A stretch of DNA of 14,768 bases from Stephanodiscus triporus (lineage: Eukaryota; Bacillariophyta; Thalassiosirophyceae; Thalassiosirales; Thalassiosiraceae). The translations under genes and the position numbers were made by a program. The notes below the pieces were generated by a model. It was not told the origin of the DNA and did no database searches. It was given only the letters and a program-made list of their open reading frames with translations. The stretch is taken from positions 1 to 14,768 of the forward strand of contig JALLAZ010000623.1 in assembly GCA_036939755.1 (NCBI GenBank), in the 5' to 3' direction. This document shows, in pieces, positions 1-8,542 of the stretch (positions are counted from its first letter, which is position 1; each line of letters starts with the position of its first letter).

Positions 1-277
1 TTCAGTACTATTCCTATGCAATACAGGTTGATCGTTGTTTACTGTTAATTTTTTTTTTTTTTTTGGGCGCTACGGGTCCCTCCCCGAACGCGCACTCTGT
101 TGGGTGGCCTGCGGCTGGGGGTGGAGGCTTATGAACTAGGTATCAAAGGCGGGCAAACAAAGATCCTTCCCGCCAATTCCTCCCACATGGATGCGCGAGC
201 CGAGCGAGGCCCACAGTCCGGTGAGTCGCCGGCAGACCATCTACAAGTCCTAGCTTAGTAAACCGACGTCGCAGATC
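1..277. other. Upstream non-coding region of the GT17-methyltransferase gene
   Basis: No coding sequence is supported here. The stretch holds a run of 16 T at 49-64 followed by GC-rich DNA. An in-frame TAG at 251-253 closes the reading frame above the ATG at 278, so the downstream protein does not begin further left unless an upstream intron is present. The region probably contains promoter and 5' UTR of the gene starting at 278. I see no convincing TATA box. Confidence 0.5.
167..176 (+). promoter_or_regulatory. E2F-like site TTCCCGCCAA upstream of the glycosyltransferase gene
   Basis: TTCCCGCC matches the core of the E2F/DP consensus. An inverted partner GGCGGG lies at 148-153. The site is 111 bp upstream of the ATG at 278. 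The same ten bases occur at 11095-11104, 96 bp upstream of the clpP start. The match is seen in the sequence; binding and any cell-cycle control are inference. Confidence 0.3.
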
Positions 278-2122
278 ATGAGGATCTCTCGACTTCAAAT
301 GGTCACTTATGTCGATAGGAGGCTGCGGCCTTTCTCTCCCAATCTCTACCGAAAAACATTGTCTGCGGCACTATGCATTGGCTGTATTGTATGTCTCGTG
401 AAATATTCCTTGACGATGTTGAGTGCCCTCCTCTCCGAAGATATTGCCACATTTAATGACACCCTGAGTGCGTCGTCCGAATACCGAGTCTACTCCTTTG
501 GCCCGTCTGGTCATCTCTTCGATCCGGTAACAATACCAACCCAGTGCACGCGGAAGAATCGACGACGGGTCATCGATATGACCTTGATAAACAATGATTT
601 GGCCGCCCTTGAAATGCGCTTAAACGAACTGTGGAATGTCGTGGATGTTTTTTTCATCGCCGAGTCGACCGTCCCCTTCAAACCGGACGCAAAATCTAAG
701 CCACTTTACCTCACGACGAAATGGAGAGATTTCGAGAGGTTTCACTCGAAGATGGTCCTGTTTGTCATTCCTCCGGAAATTAGTCAAGGGACCGGGGCTC
801 AGATAGACTTGGTGGACTTTAGACCGAATTTCAAGATACAGACAGCGCAGCGTGAAGAGGTGTGGAGGAAGATGAAAGAGCAGCTGAACCCAGGGATAGA
901 TGACTTGATCATAATTGCAGACATTGACGAAGTCCCTCGCCCGAGCGTGATGGAAAAACTTGCCTGTTATCCACCCACAAAGTTGCCTAGAACGCCCATA
1001 TGCCTCGAAACGGGAGTCGGCGGCTTCTACTATTACAACTATTTATGCCATATCAAAACGGATTGGATAAAGCCCCTAATAGTACAATACAATTGGAAGC
1101 CTCACATGTCATGCGGGACGCGGCTAACTAACGCATCCACGCACTGTTCCAGCTGCTTCGGATCTCTCGATGAATATCATATTAAATCGATATCCAATTC
1201 AGAGCCCACGCGTGATCCCCTGCAGACGAACAATGCCTCCATACTGGCTCGGGTACGAGCGTGCAAAGACTTTTGGTTGAGGACATCTAATGACAAAACG
1301 ATGGAACTTCGGGCATCCGTTGATTTGCGAAATATCCCCACCATCGTATCCACTCATCCCGAGCGATGGCCGCATCTATTGGGGAAAGGTCCACTTTATG
1401 AATCAACACACATCACCGGCGGGGAGCCGATGGCAAGAATGAAGGACGAAGCGGGAACCAGTACGATCAACATACCCATCTGCTCGACCGCGCAGAACAC
1501 GTGCGTACGGCCCTTTTTTCCAAATCCAGACACAGTGACTTGTCCAGTGGCGGTCAAACCAGGAGCGTCGTCAACTGGTGCATATATTCTACCGAATAAC
1601 TTCGTTTACAGATTCGATCGGAAGTTTGCGAATGCCATCCTCAACAACGTTACCGCTCTCGGCAGTAGCGTATTGGAGCTCGGCGCCGGCCTTGGTTGCT
1701 ATACATATTACTTCAACAATAGCGGACGGTTATCTCAGATTGTCGGGTACGAGGGAGCATCGAATGTGTTCGATGTGTCGGGGGGGTTCATCAAGCAGGC
1801 GGATCTCGCCGTGAAACAGGACTTTGGTCAGAGGTTTGATTGGGTCATATGCCTGGAGGTTGCGGAGCACATCCCAGAGGAGTATGAGTCAATTTTCGTC
1901 GAAAATGTCATCTCGAATTCGCCAAAGGGTGTCGTATTCAGTTGGGCGCTACCCACCCAACCCGGCTCTGGACATGTCAACGGAAAGACTAACGATTATG
2001 TCATAGCTCTGATGGGATCGAAGGGATATGAGTTCGATGTGGAAAAGACTATGTTTCTACGCAGCCAGGCCGAACTGGGATGGTTCCAGAGGACCACAAT
2101 GGTTTACTACTTGCGAAATTGA
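278..2122 (+). CDS. GT17 family glycosyltransferase fused to a SAM-dependent methyltransferase
   Basis: The protein has 614 residues in one exon. Residues about 29-52 are a single hydrophobic segment after a basic N-terminus, as in a type II Golgi or ER membrane protein. Residues about 96-365 resemble glycosyltransferase family 17 (MGAT3, the bisecting beta-1,4-GlcNAc transferase): RRVIDMTLINNDLAALEMR, the acidic motif DDLIIIADIDEVP (208-220), and THCSSCFG (288-295), which matches the GWHCSWCF motif of MGAT3. After a linker of about 75 residues with three cysteines, residues about 443-614 form a class I Rossmann methyltransferase: motif I VLELGAGLGCYT (465-476), acidic E492 after strand 2, motif IV DWVICLEVAEHIP (521-533), and GHVNGKTNDYV. 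The start is the first ATG after an in-frame stop at 251. Probable role: lumenal transfer of a sugar to a glycan plus methylation of a sugar or linked acceptor. The domain families are recognised with good confidence; the exact substrates are unknown. Confidence 0.85.
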   Translation: MRISRLQMVTYVDRRLRPFSPNLYRKTLSAALCIGCIVCLVKYSLTMLSALLSEDIATFNDTLSASSEYRVYSFGPSGHLFDPVTIPTQCTRKNRRRVIDMTLINNDLAALEMRLNELWNVVDVFFIAESTVPFKPDAKSKPLYLTTKWRDFERFHSKMVLFVIPPEISQGTGAQIDLVDFRPNFKIQTAQREEVWRKMKEQLNPGIDDLIIIADIDEVPRPSVMEKLACYPPTKLPRTPICLETGVGGFYYYNYLCHIKTDWIKPLIVQYNWKPHMSCGTRLTNASTHCSSCFGSLDEYHIKSISNSEPTRDPLQTNNASILARVRACKDFWLRTSNDKTMELRASVDLRNIPTIVSTHPERWPHLLGKGPLYESTHITGGEPMARMKDEAGTSTINIPICSTAQNTCVRPFFPNPDTVTCPVAVKPGASSTGAYILPNNFVYRFDRKFANAILNNVTALGSSVLELGAGLGCYTYYFNNSGRLSQIVGYEGASNVFDVSGGFIKQADLAVKQDFGQRFDWVICLEVAEHIPEEYESIFVENVISNSPKGVVFSWALPTQPGSGHVNGKTNDYVIALMGSKGYEFDVEKTMFLRSQAELGWFQRTTMVYYLRN

Positions 2123-2513
2123 ACTACTATTACTAAGTTTTAGTGGCAATGATTCGAGGAGAACATTCAAGGAGCACTTTAGAGGAGGCGCTCTGATTTT
2201 TAGCTGAGGACTGCCAAATTGCAAGCTGTGTATCAAGTGATTCTTTTTTGATAAAAATGTACCGTAAGGTAGACCAGCCAGAATAAAATAAAAAATAAAA
2301 GATAGAACACGCATTTGATTTGGAGTCTGTAGTGTCGTCAGCATACACCCCTACCTCGCTAGAGTAAGTAGGTAGAGAGAGTGAGAGATTCCAATCCCAG
2401 ACCATGGCGCGCGGCATCCGGTCGCCCCAATCAATCGCTCCACCGAAAAGAGGGTTTCATAATATCGAACGATAAAACAAGCAGGATAGTAGAGCAGCCG
2501 CGCCGAACAAATA
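2123..2513. other. Intergenic region between the GT17 gene and the C2CD5-like gene
   Basis: The 391 bp contain the 3' UTR and poly(A) signals of the left gene, a GTAGGTAGAGAGAGTGAGAG purine stretch near 2368-2388, and the 5' UTR of the right gene. Small ORFs on both strands here have no protein-like character and overlap the neighbouring gene ends. Confidence 0.5.
2282..2299 (+). terminator. Tandem AATAAA poly(A) signals of the GT17-methyltransferase gene
   Basis: AATAAA occurs at 2282-2287 and again at 2294-2299, about 160 nt after the stop codon, within an A-rich tract. The position fits cleavage and polyadenylation of the upstream transcript. Use in vivo is inferred. Confidence 0.5.
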
Positions 2514-5500
2514 ATGCCATCCACGGTCAAGGTGCGAATAAGGGCGGCGAGGAACCTCTCCTCCCTCTTTCACCATCACGGCGACCGTCCTCCCAACGAC
2601 AACAACGCCGCGCTCTCCCCGCGACAGCCCGCCTCGTCGTCGTCTTCGATCTCGACCACGATCTCCCCGCGCTCGAAGGCGGCATCGGCGCGCCACCCTG
2701 ACAACAAGACGGGCGCGACGTCGTCGTCGTCATCGACCACGACGACGACGCTCCTCCCCCCCCGCGCTCCTCCCACGACGCACGTCACGGTCACCCTCGG
2801 CGGTCACTCCGCGGTCGCTGAGTACGACGACGCCGATCCGGAGGACGACGAGAACGACGAACGACAACAGCGCGACGGGGGGGGGGGCGACGCGTCGTCG
2901 TCGTCGGAGGATCGCAATAACCGCCCCGGCAGCGCCGGCGCCGGCGGCGGGGGAGGAGGAGGACAACCGCAGCAGCAGCAGCGACAGCAGCAGAGGCAGA
3001 ATCATCATCATCATCACGACCGTCATCGCGCTCTGTCCAACTTTCCGTGGCAGAACATCAACATCGCCGGGAGGGGAACGACGACGACGTCGTCGACGGG
3101 GGGGGAGGACCACGGAGGTCACGGCCAGGGACAGGTCGGCGGAGGAGGTGGCGCCTCCTCCTCGTCCTCGTCCTCGTCGTCGTCGTCCGGCCGGACGTCC
3201 CGATGCTACTCGGCACGAACGCGGACCGTGCCCCGATCCTCCAATCCGGTCTTCAACGAGGAATTCCGATTCGAGGTCCCCGACGACACCCTCCTTCAGG
3301 ACGAGCCTCTGCTGTTTCACGTCTGGGACTCGACGACGATCGTTTCCGGCGACGACAATCGCGGAGGCGGAAGCGGCGGCGGTGGCGGTAGCGGAAGCGT
3401 CGGAATGGTGTACGTAGATCTCAATCCGTTGCTGATGCGGACCGCGCACCTCGACGACGACGGGCGCGATCCGGCGACTGGCGGCGCGACGACGACGACT
3501 ACCGCGTCGGCGGGGGGGGGGGAGGGGGGACAGTCGTCTTCCTCGTCCTCCTCCCCCCTCGCGTCGTCCGACGCCGTCGTCGTGGGGGGGAGCAACGACG
3601 GTCCCGGACCTCCAGGCGCGGGCACAATCGACGGGTGGTTCCCGCTGTACGACACCCTCGGGGGAGTGCGCGGCGAATTGTCGTTGTCGATCAAGTTGAA
3701 CTTCATCGGGGACAAGAATCCGTTCCGCGACTCCTCCGCGGGGGTGCAACTATTCCCGTTCTCGACCTTCGACCGTCGATCGGGGTATGTCGTGTCGCAC
3801 GTATTCGGCTTCGTGGAGGAGCTCGTGGTCGCGGACGATCCGGAATTCGAGTGGAGCGCCTTCGGCGGCGGGGGGGAAGGAAGCGTCGACGACGACGACG
3901 ACGGCGGCGGAGGCTTCGGGGGGGGCGGACACGGGGGCGGAGGAGCGCGCACGAGTCACGAGAAGAGGCAGACGCTAATGTACCTCCTCGACGCGAAGGT
4001 ACGGAGGAGGATGTGCAAGAAGGTATTGGAGATGGGCGGGAACGCCGTCTTAGCATACAGCCAGAATTTCGACATGGAGGGCGATTCGGGATTGGTCGCG
4101 AGGACGTTCGGGACGGCCGTAATCATCGAGCGGAGGAAGGACGTCGTGCCGATGATCAAGAGGTGGACGGGGGGCGGGGGTGGGGCGGGCGTCGGTGGCG
4201 GCGTCGGAGGAGGCGGCGGGGTCCATTCGACGATGATGTCGTCGAACGAGCATCATCATCATCATCATCTCCACCACAACCACCACCACCATCACCATCC
4301 CCACGACGAGTCGCCCCACAAGGAACAGGCGATGATGGCCGCGTTGCGGAAGACCGCGTCAGGAGGCGCCTCGGGGAATATGCTCTCGATGCTCATGAAC
4401 GAGGCCGCGTCCAACGCCGCCGCGGTGTCGGCGCGACAGCGGGAGGACGCGCACGAGGTCCAGCTTCTCACGTTGACCGAATTCCCCCCCTCGGTGCGCG
4501 TGCGTATCGGGGGGCTGGTAACGGCACGGTCGGTGAAGTATCTCGGGAAGCTCGCGTCGAAGCTCTCGGATCAAGAGACCAGGGACGGGTGGTGGAGCGA
4601 GCTCAGGGACGAGATACGCTCGCACGCTAGGACGCTTTGCTGCTGTCACGTCATTGGTGAGTAAAATCGAGGAAAAAGTGCACATTCGCCCCCCCCCCTC
4701 TCTTTGCCGAGTCTTTTCCGTCCCCTCAATGATGTAATACGCCTCGATGATCGTTTTTTTCGCAGGGTACATGGAATGGTCGACGATTCACGACGACGTG
4801 TGCGTCTTAACGATCACTGGCACCGCCGCCACCGTCCGAGGGCTGCCGGACCTGGCACAGGCGCAGCGGATGTGGGCCGAGTGGGAGTTACATCAGTCCG
4901 GCATGATCGGCGAGGTCGGGGAGAAGCACGGTGGGGTCGGGATCGGGATCGGGAGCGGCGGGGTCGGGCGTCGGGGGGTGGTCAGGAACGCGTACGTCAC
5001 GGGTGATTCGTCCCCCGGTAGCGTCATCAGCACAAATCCGGAAACCCCCTTCTCGGACGCGCCCTTCTCTGGGGCGGAGAGCGACAACGGCGGCGAAAGG
5101 GGTCACGACGACGAGGCGGCGGAGGGGGGCGATGTGGTTAACGGTCACTTGCACATGGACGGATCGCCAACGAGGCATATCCCATTCAGCAACCTGTCCC
5201 GCAGGGAGATCAAGGACGCGAGGATGATGAGGAATGCCCAAAGACTTGAGAGGCGAATCAGGAGATTGGGCGTCGGAAAAAGTGCCAACAGGAGGAGTAG
5301 GGAGCACGGTGCGGTGATGGAGATATCGCCGAGGGATAGGTACATCGACCAGTCTGGTTTCGTATCTGTCCTGTCGACTGCCAGACTCGCCCGGCCGTGT
5401 TCCTACTGTCACGTGCCGTATCATCACAGGCTTGCTCCGTTCACGAATATGAAACTTGTGTATGTATGGATGAGATGTTGTGCAATTAATCCGCTTTTTA

Positions 5501-8042
5501 CAACGATCTCATGTTGAATCTGTACTCGACATCTTCCCTTTTTTTGTTGCGTTTCAGGCCCTGTGTCTTGTGCGGCAAAAAGTGGGTGCCCGAGATAATC
5601 CTGGCCACGACAGAGGTACGTTTGCAGCATTCTCACCACGAAGTAGTTTTGTCATTGTGAATTGCTGTTTCACGCATACAAATTGTACTTCAATCGTAGC
5701 CCCCCTCACGACTACCGGTGCGTGGGCCTGGAGTCTTCATCCAGGCCAGGGTATGTCGTACGCGTCCAAGGGCTACTGGTGAAAGCGATGCCCTTGCTGT
5801 ATCCGAGGCGATGCCGTTTCTTGAATTTGACCTCCTTAGGCAATTGATGTTGAAGTTGAAGATTCTTGGAAGGAATGCCGCTTTCAGTCTGAAAAGTGAG
5901 GTCGATGTAGGCAGCCAGCTCATAATCGCCACAGCCACTGCAACTGCTGTTTTTTGCGAAGCCATGCCGCCGCCGAGAGTTCTCGAAATCTCTCGGACAA
6001 TAGCAGTCATGGACGAAGAAGACAATCAGCTGGTCAAATTGCAACGATTGATAGAAACCTTTTCTGCTCGAAACCGTAATTTTCTAAGCGAGTCTGGAGA
6101 TCGATTAGCTGAGCAAAAGAGGAGAAATTTGACCAAAAAGATGAAAGAAGCACAATTAAGGAAGGCGGCGGCAAAACTTGACAAAGAACAGCGCGGGAAG
6201 AGAAAGATAGAAGCCAAAATGGCGCCTTTGCCTCCAATAGTTCGCAACATTACGACAGATGGCACTATGCCCACTCCTGAACCTTCAGCACCTTCATTTA
6301 AACGCAGTCACAGTCAAAGTGTCAGCGAAAAGGACAAAGTTTCCGGTAAACGATCGCCATCTCTTTTGCCTTTTTCGGCAGAAGAGATGGCGACGCCTCG
6401 TGTATCGAACAAGCAATTGATTAGTGAAGTAGCTATGAATAACATCGAGCAACATATACCCGACCTTGATCGATCGGACAAGGTCGACAGCATATCATCT
6501 TCCAACTCGTCGTCGTCGAGTAGCCACTCCTTGTCAAGCTCGTCCTCCTCGAGCAGCGCCTCCAACTCCAGTGCTAGTGAGAAAGAAGGCTCGGACAATG
6601 AGTCAAAGGATGGTTTGACCTCGGGAACAGATTTTGAACGAGATAACGGACCAGACCTCGAGGATCTGGATGAACTTGCTGAGGGTGTCAAGGCCTCTCA
6701 GGGGGAATCAGCTCGAGATCCTCGTCGTAGGAGGAGACGTCTTTATCGCGACGACAAAGGGCCATTCATACTTGAGATTGACGACGAGACGGACGAAGAT
6801 ATCATGTCAGTACTATTGGAAGATCAACTGCCTCCGGGAATACGCCTCACCACATGCCAACATGTTCCTGATTATGGCACTGGAAATGGAGGTAAAGCAG
6901 ATGAGATCTCCAATGAACAACTGGTAGGTGCACGAATAATCTGTCATCTTCCTTATAATTCATGCGATAATAGTGTTGATACTTTTTTCCCCAATCAGGT
7001 CATGTCCATGCTCCGAGTCAAGTGGAATCCACAATCTCGACAAACAAGAAGCAATCATTATTTTTCTTTGCTATTTCATGACTTGTTCCTAAAAATTTGT
7101 GAAAGCTGTAAACACATGGCACCAATATCAATTTGTGGACTGAGAACACAGGTAAACCTAACCCCCGACGACATGATAGAGCTAATATGTATTGGTAAGA
7201 TAATTTTAGATCGCAAGCGCGATTGTGACGAGAGTGTAAGCCGGTTGCCAGAGTGGCAGCGAGAATTATATGAAAATGACGATGCTTCGGATGACGATCG
7301 AATGACCGAGCATAGACTTCGCCTGAACGAAGACCTGGCACAAAGAAAGCTCCTCGAGAATGCACAACTTGGTGGCTTGAGGCAACGCTCTCACCATGCC
7401 AAGCGACAGACTACTGTGATTTTCGACGAGCTACCTGAAAAAATGAGGCGCCTCCTTCTTGGGGTCAGCGATAAAACTTGGAAAGAATGGAGCGAGAACC
7501 ACATCGATCATGAAACACCTGTGAATGGTTTATTGTTGTCGGACGGCATAGCAAATATTCCCCGTCCTCTACCACTGCAGAATCATCTAGAAGCAAATAC
7601 CGGAGACTCAAACTCATCACAAACCGTGACTTTTCCTCAAATCTCTTGGCTGAAAACTACCGATGTTCCCGTCGAGCTAACTCCGTTGTTTGCTGTCACG
7701 GGAGGAGTAATTACCGAATATCTAGGCTCGGTTTCAATGCACTTCATTCGTGAGTCGAAAGGAGGAGAAGCTGAATACCATCGTTTCGTCACGGAGTGCA
7801 ACGCGATCGCACGTGCCCATGTAGCATCACTCGGTGGGAATGCAATGATTGGATATGATTTGGTTCCAGCTGAGAGTGGCGGTAGAGTTTACAAATCCCA
7901 AGTTTACAATGTGATTTCGCTCAGCGGTTGTGCCGTAAAGATCGATTACGGTTTCGGCCAAGGGCGTACTTTGGATTGGGATCGGGAGCACATGGAGGCG
8001 ATTGCAGGAGAACGAGCTCGTGTTAGATCCGAAACATTTTAG
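2514..8042 (+). CDS. C2CD5: C2CD5/CDP138-like protein: C2 domain, zinc ribbon and tandem YbjQ-like modules (five exons)
   Basis: Join 2514-4656, 4766-5459, 5558-5615, 5700-6923 and 6999-8042 gives about 1720 aa, against roughly 1000 in human C2CD5, a membrane-binding C2 protein of GLUT4 vesicle traffic. The C2 domain starts at residue 1 (PSTVKVRIRAARNL) and resumes as THVTVTLGGHSAVAEY (89-104), SSNPVFNEEFRFEVPDDTLL (242-261), VYVDLNPLLM and GWFPLYDTLGGVRGELSL. It is split by Ser, Gln, His and Gly-rich inserts. YbjQ-like modules follow at about 423-540 (FVEELV, GGNAVLAYSQNFDMEGDSGL), 655-745, 975-1075, 1374-1450 and 1608-1705 (IARAHVASLGGNAMIGYDLV). C926, C929, C948 and C951 make a zinc ribbon like human CxxC-x17-CxxC. 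KGPFILEIDDETDED matches the human FVLEIDD segment. Exons 1-2 are GC-rich; exons 4-5 are not. Orthology is strong; cellular role in an alga (vesicle traffic?) is inference. Confidence 0.85.
2718..3188 (+). repeat. Low-complexity triplet-rich inserts in the C2 domain of the C2CD5-like gene
   Basis: In-frame near-repeats encode Ser/Thr runs (2718-2750), a poly-Gly tract at about 2943-2963, Gln and His runs (2964-3017), and a run of 12 Ser codons (3153-3188). They are mostly CGT/CGA/AGC/CAT-type triplets. A run of 11 G at 2877-2887 sits in frame. All keep the reading frame open, so the region is coding but slippage-prone. Confidence 0.7.
3882..4304 (+). repeat. Asp/Gly-rich and His-rich low-complexity tracts
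   Basis: Bases 3882-3947 encode an Asp run then a Gly-rich stretch inside the first YbjQ-like module. Bases 4165-4222 encode Gly/Val repeats. Bases 4251-4304 encode 18 residues of which 15 are His, broken by Leu, Asn and Pro. These segments have no counterpart in the human protein and look like inserts between conserved blocks. Confidence 0.65.
4657..4765 (+). other. Intron 1 of the C2CD5-like gene (109 nt)
   Basis: Donor GTGAGT at 4657, then a pyrimidine-rich tract TTTTTTTCGCAG ending at 4765. The intron is phase 1: the last G of exon 1 joins GG to make Gly715. The spliced product reads CHVIG-YMEWSTIHDD, which lines up with VVGYSESTSICEE in human C2CD5. Without splicing a stop appears at 4662. 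Confidence 0.85.
5460..5557 (+). other. Intron 2 of the C2CD5-like gene (98 nt)
   Basis: Donor GTATGT at 5460 and acceptor TTGCGTTTCAG ending at 5557, phase 2. Splicing joins NMKLV to PCVLCGKKWVPE and brings the two CxxC pairs of the zinc ribbon to 18 residues apart, close to the human spacing of 17. Reading through would meet a stop at 5515-5517. Confidence 0.8.
5616..5699 (+). other. Intron 3 of the C2CD5-like gene (84 nt)
   Basis: Donor GTACGT at 5616 and acceptor CAATCGTAG ending at 5699, phase 0. Exon 3 before it is only 58 nt. Splicing gives PEIILATTE-PPSRLPVRGPGVFIQARVC, matching PDVLFTTIDLP...GCLIQARLC in human C2CD5. The acceptor lacks a strong pyrimidine tract, so its exact position is slightly less certain. 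Confidence 0.7.
6490..6582 (+). repeat. Serine-rich tract in exon 4 of the C2CD5-like gene
   Basis: The bases encode a stretch dominated by Ser (about residues 1229-1260), followed by an acidic region and a basic RRRRRR-type patch before the conserved FILEIDDETDED segment. The Ser codons are mixed (TCG, AGT, AGC, TCC), so this is an older, less slippage-prone tract than the pure triplets in exon 1. Confidence 0.6.
6924..6998 (+). other. Probable stopless in-frame intron 4 of the C2CD5-like gene (75 nt)
   Basis: Donor GTAGGT at 6924 and acceptor TTTTTTCCCCAATCAG ending at 6998. The length is a multiple of three, the phase is 0, and there is no in-frame stop, so the frame stays open whether it is spliced or kept. 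Splicing joins NEQL to VMSMLRVKW, which aligns with SEIQMFTSVRVIRL in human C2CD5. Retention would add 25 residues with no family counterpart. Confidence 0.7.
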
Positions 8043-8115
8043 ACGGTATTCTAATGAGGATTGAAATGCAATTGTCATCCTATTTGCATCGCAGATTTAA
8101 GATATGGGGTGTGGC

Positions 8116-8121
8116 AATAAA
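8116..8121 (+). terminator. AATAAA poly(A) signal of the C2CD5-like gene
   Basis: AATAAA lies 74 nt after the TAG stop that ends at 8042, a typical distance. Function is inferred. Confidence 0.5.
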
Positions 8122-8302
8122 CATCGCCAAATTCAGTCATTCCGTGGCATTGGGGGACTATCGGATTATTCAATGAAGCGCGTCAGGCTTTTCCAATAAT
8201 TATCTCCATTTTGCTTAAGATCTGCAGCAAAAACTAACCGTCGTATTCCATAGTCTCACTTGATAGGTTAATTGGATCTCAACAACATCCTTTTTGCACG
8301 AA

Positions 8303-8308
8303 TTTATT
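8303..8308 (-). terminator. AATAAA poly(A) signal (minus strand) of the M3 oligopeptidase gene
   Basis: TTTATT on the plus strand reads AATAAA on the minus strand, about 235 nt beyond the TGA stop at 8543-8545. It stops short of the poly(A) signal of the convergent gene, so the transcripts need not overlap. Other signals may be used. Confidence 0.35.
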
Positions 8309-8542
8309 TACTTCTACTTGGCATTACTACGGTCTCCAGTACAATTGACTCGTTGGTGGATAGGCAGATTTAATCCCTGCAATGGCTCACAATAGGGCTG
8401 TTTCTGCCCGGCGGCCATGGTCGAATTAGATAAGCAGTCAAAGGGGAGGGAACTAAGAGTGTCTTCGAAGGGGTGTTTTACAGATAGTATGTTAATGAAC
8501 AGTGAGATCAGGCTATTGCTACTTTCAGGTCGACTACATTGC

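Larger units (their letters stand above)
8043..8542. other. Intergenic region between two convergent genes
   Basis: The 500 bp contain the 3' UTRs and putative poly(A) signals of the C2CD5-like gene (plus) and the M3 oligopeptidase gene (minus). I see no further gene, RNA or repeat. Confidence 0.5.

Noticed and set aside
49..64. T16 run as the poly(A) tail of a retroposed copy on the minus strand
   Set aside because: No gene-like sequence or target-site duplication is visible beside it; a simple homopolymer explains it.
1578..2006. Small ORFs overlapping the methyltransferase domain
   Set aside because: They lie in other frames of a well-supported coding region and have no protein-like features.
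2385..2410. tRNA-like T-loop string AGATTCCAATCCCAGACC
   Set aside because: The loop has C where a purine is required, the flanking stem does not pair, and no acceptor or anticodon arm can be folded.
2730..3952. Long antisense ORFs (339 and 211 codons) opposite exon 1 of the C2CD5-like gene
   Set aside because: They are shadows of GC-rich triplet tracts where stop codons are rare; their translations are Arg, Pro and Ser runs with no family resemblance, while the plus frame matches C2CD5.
3635..4630. Overlapping 331-codon plus-strand ORF in another frame of exon 1
   Set aside because: It is almost entirely Arg and Gly from the same low-complexity DNA, and the alternative frame carries conserved C2CD5 blocks.
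7190..7205. Donor-like GGTAAGAT in exon 5 of the C2CD5-like gene
   Set aside because: The protein alignment to human C2CD5 continues through it and no acceptor is needed.
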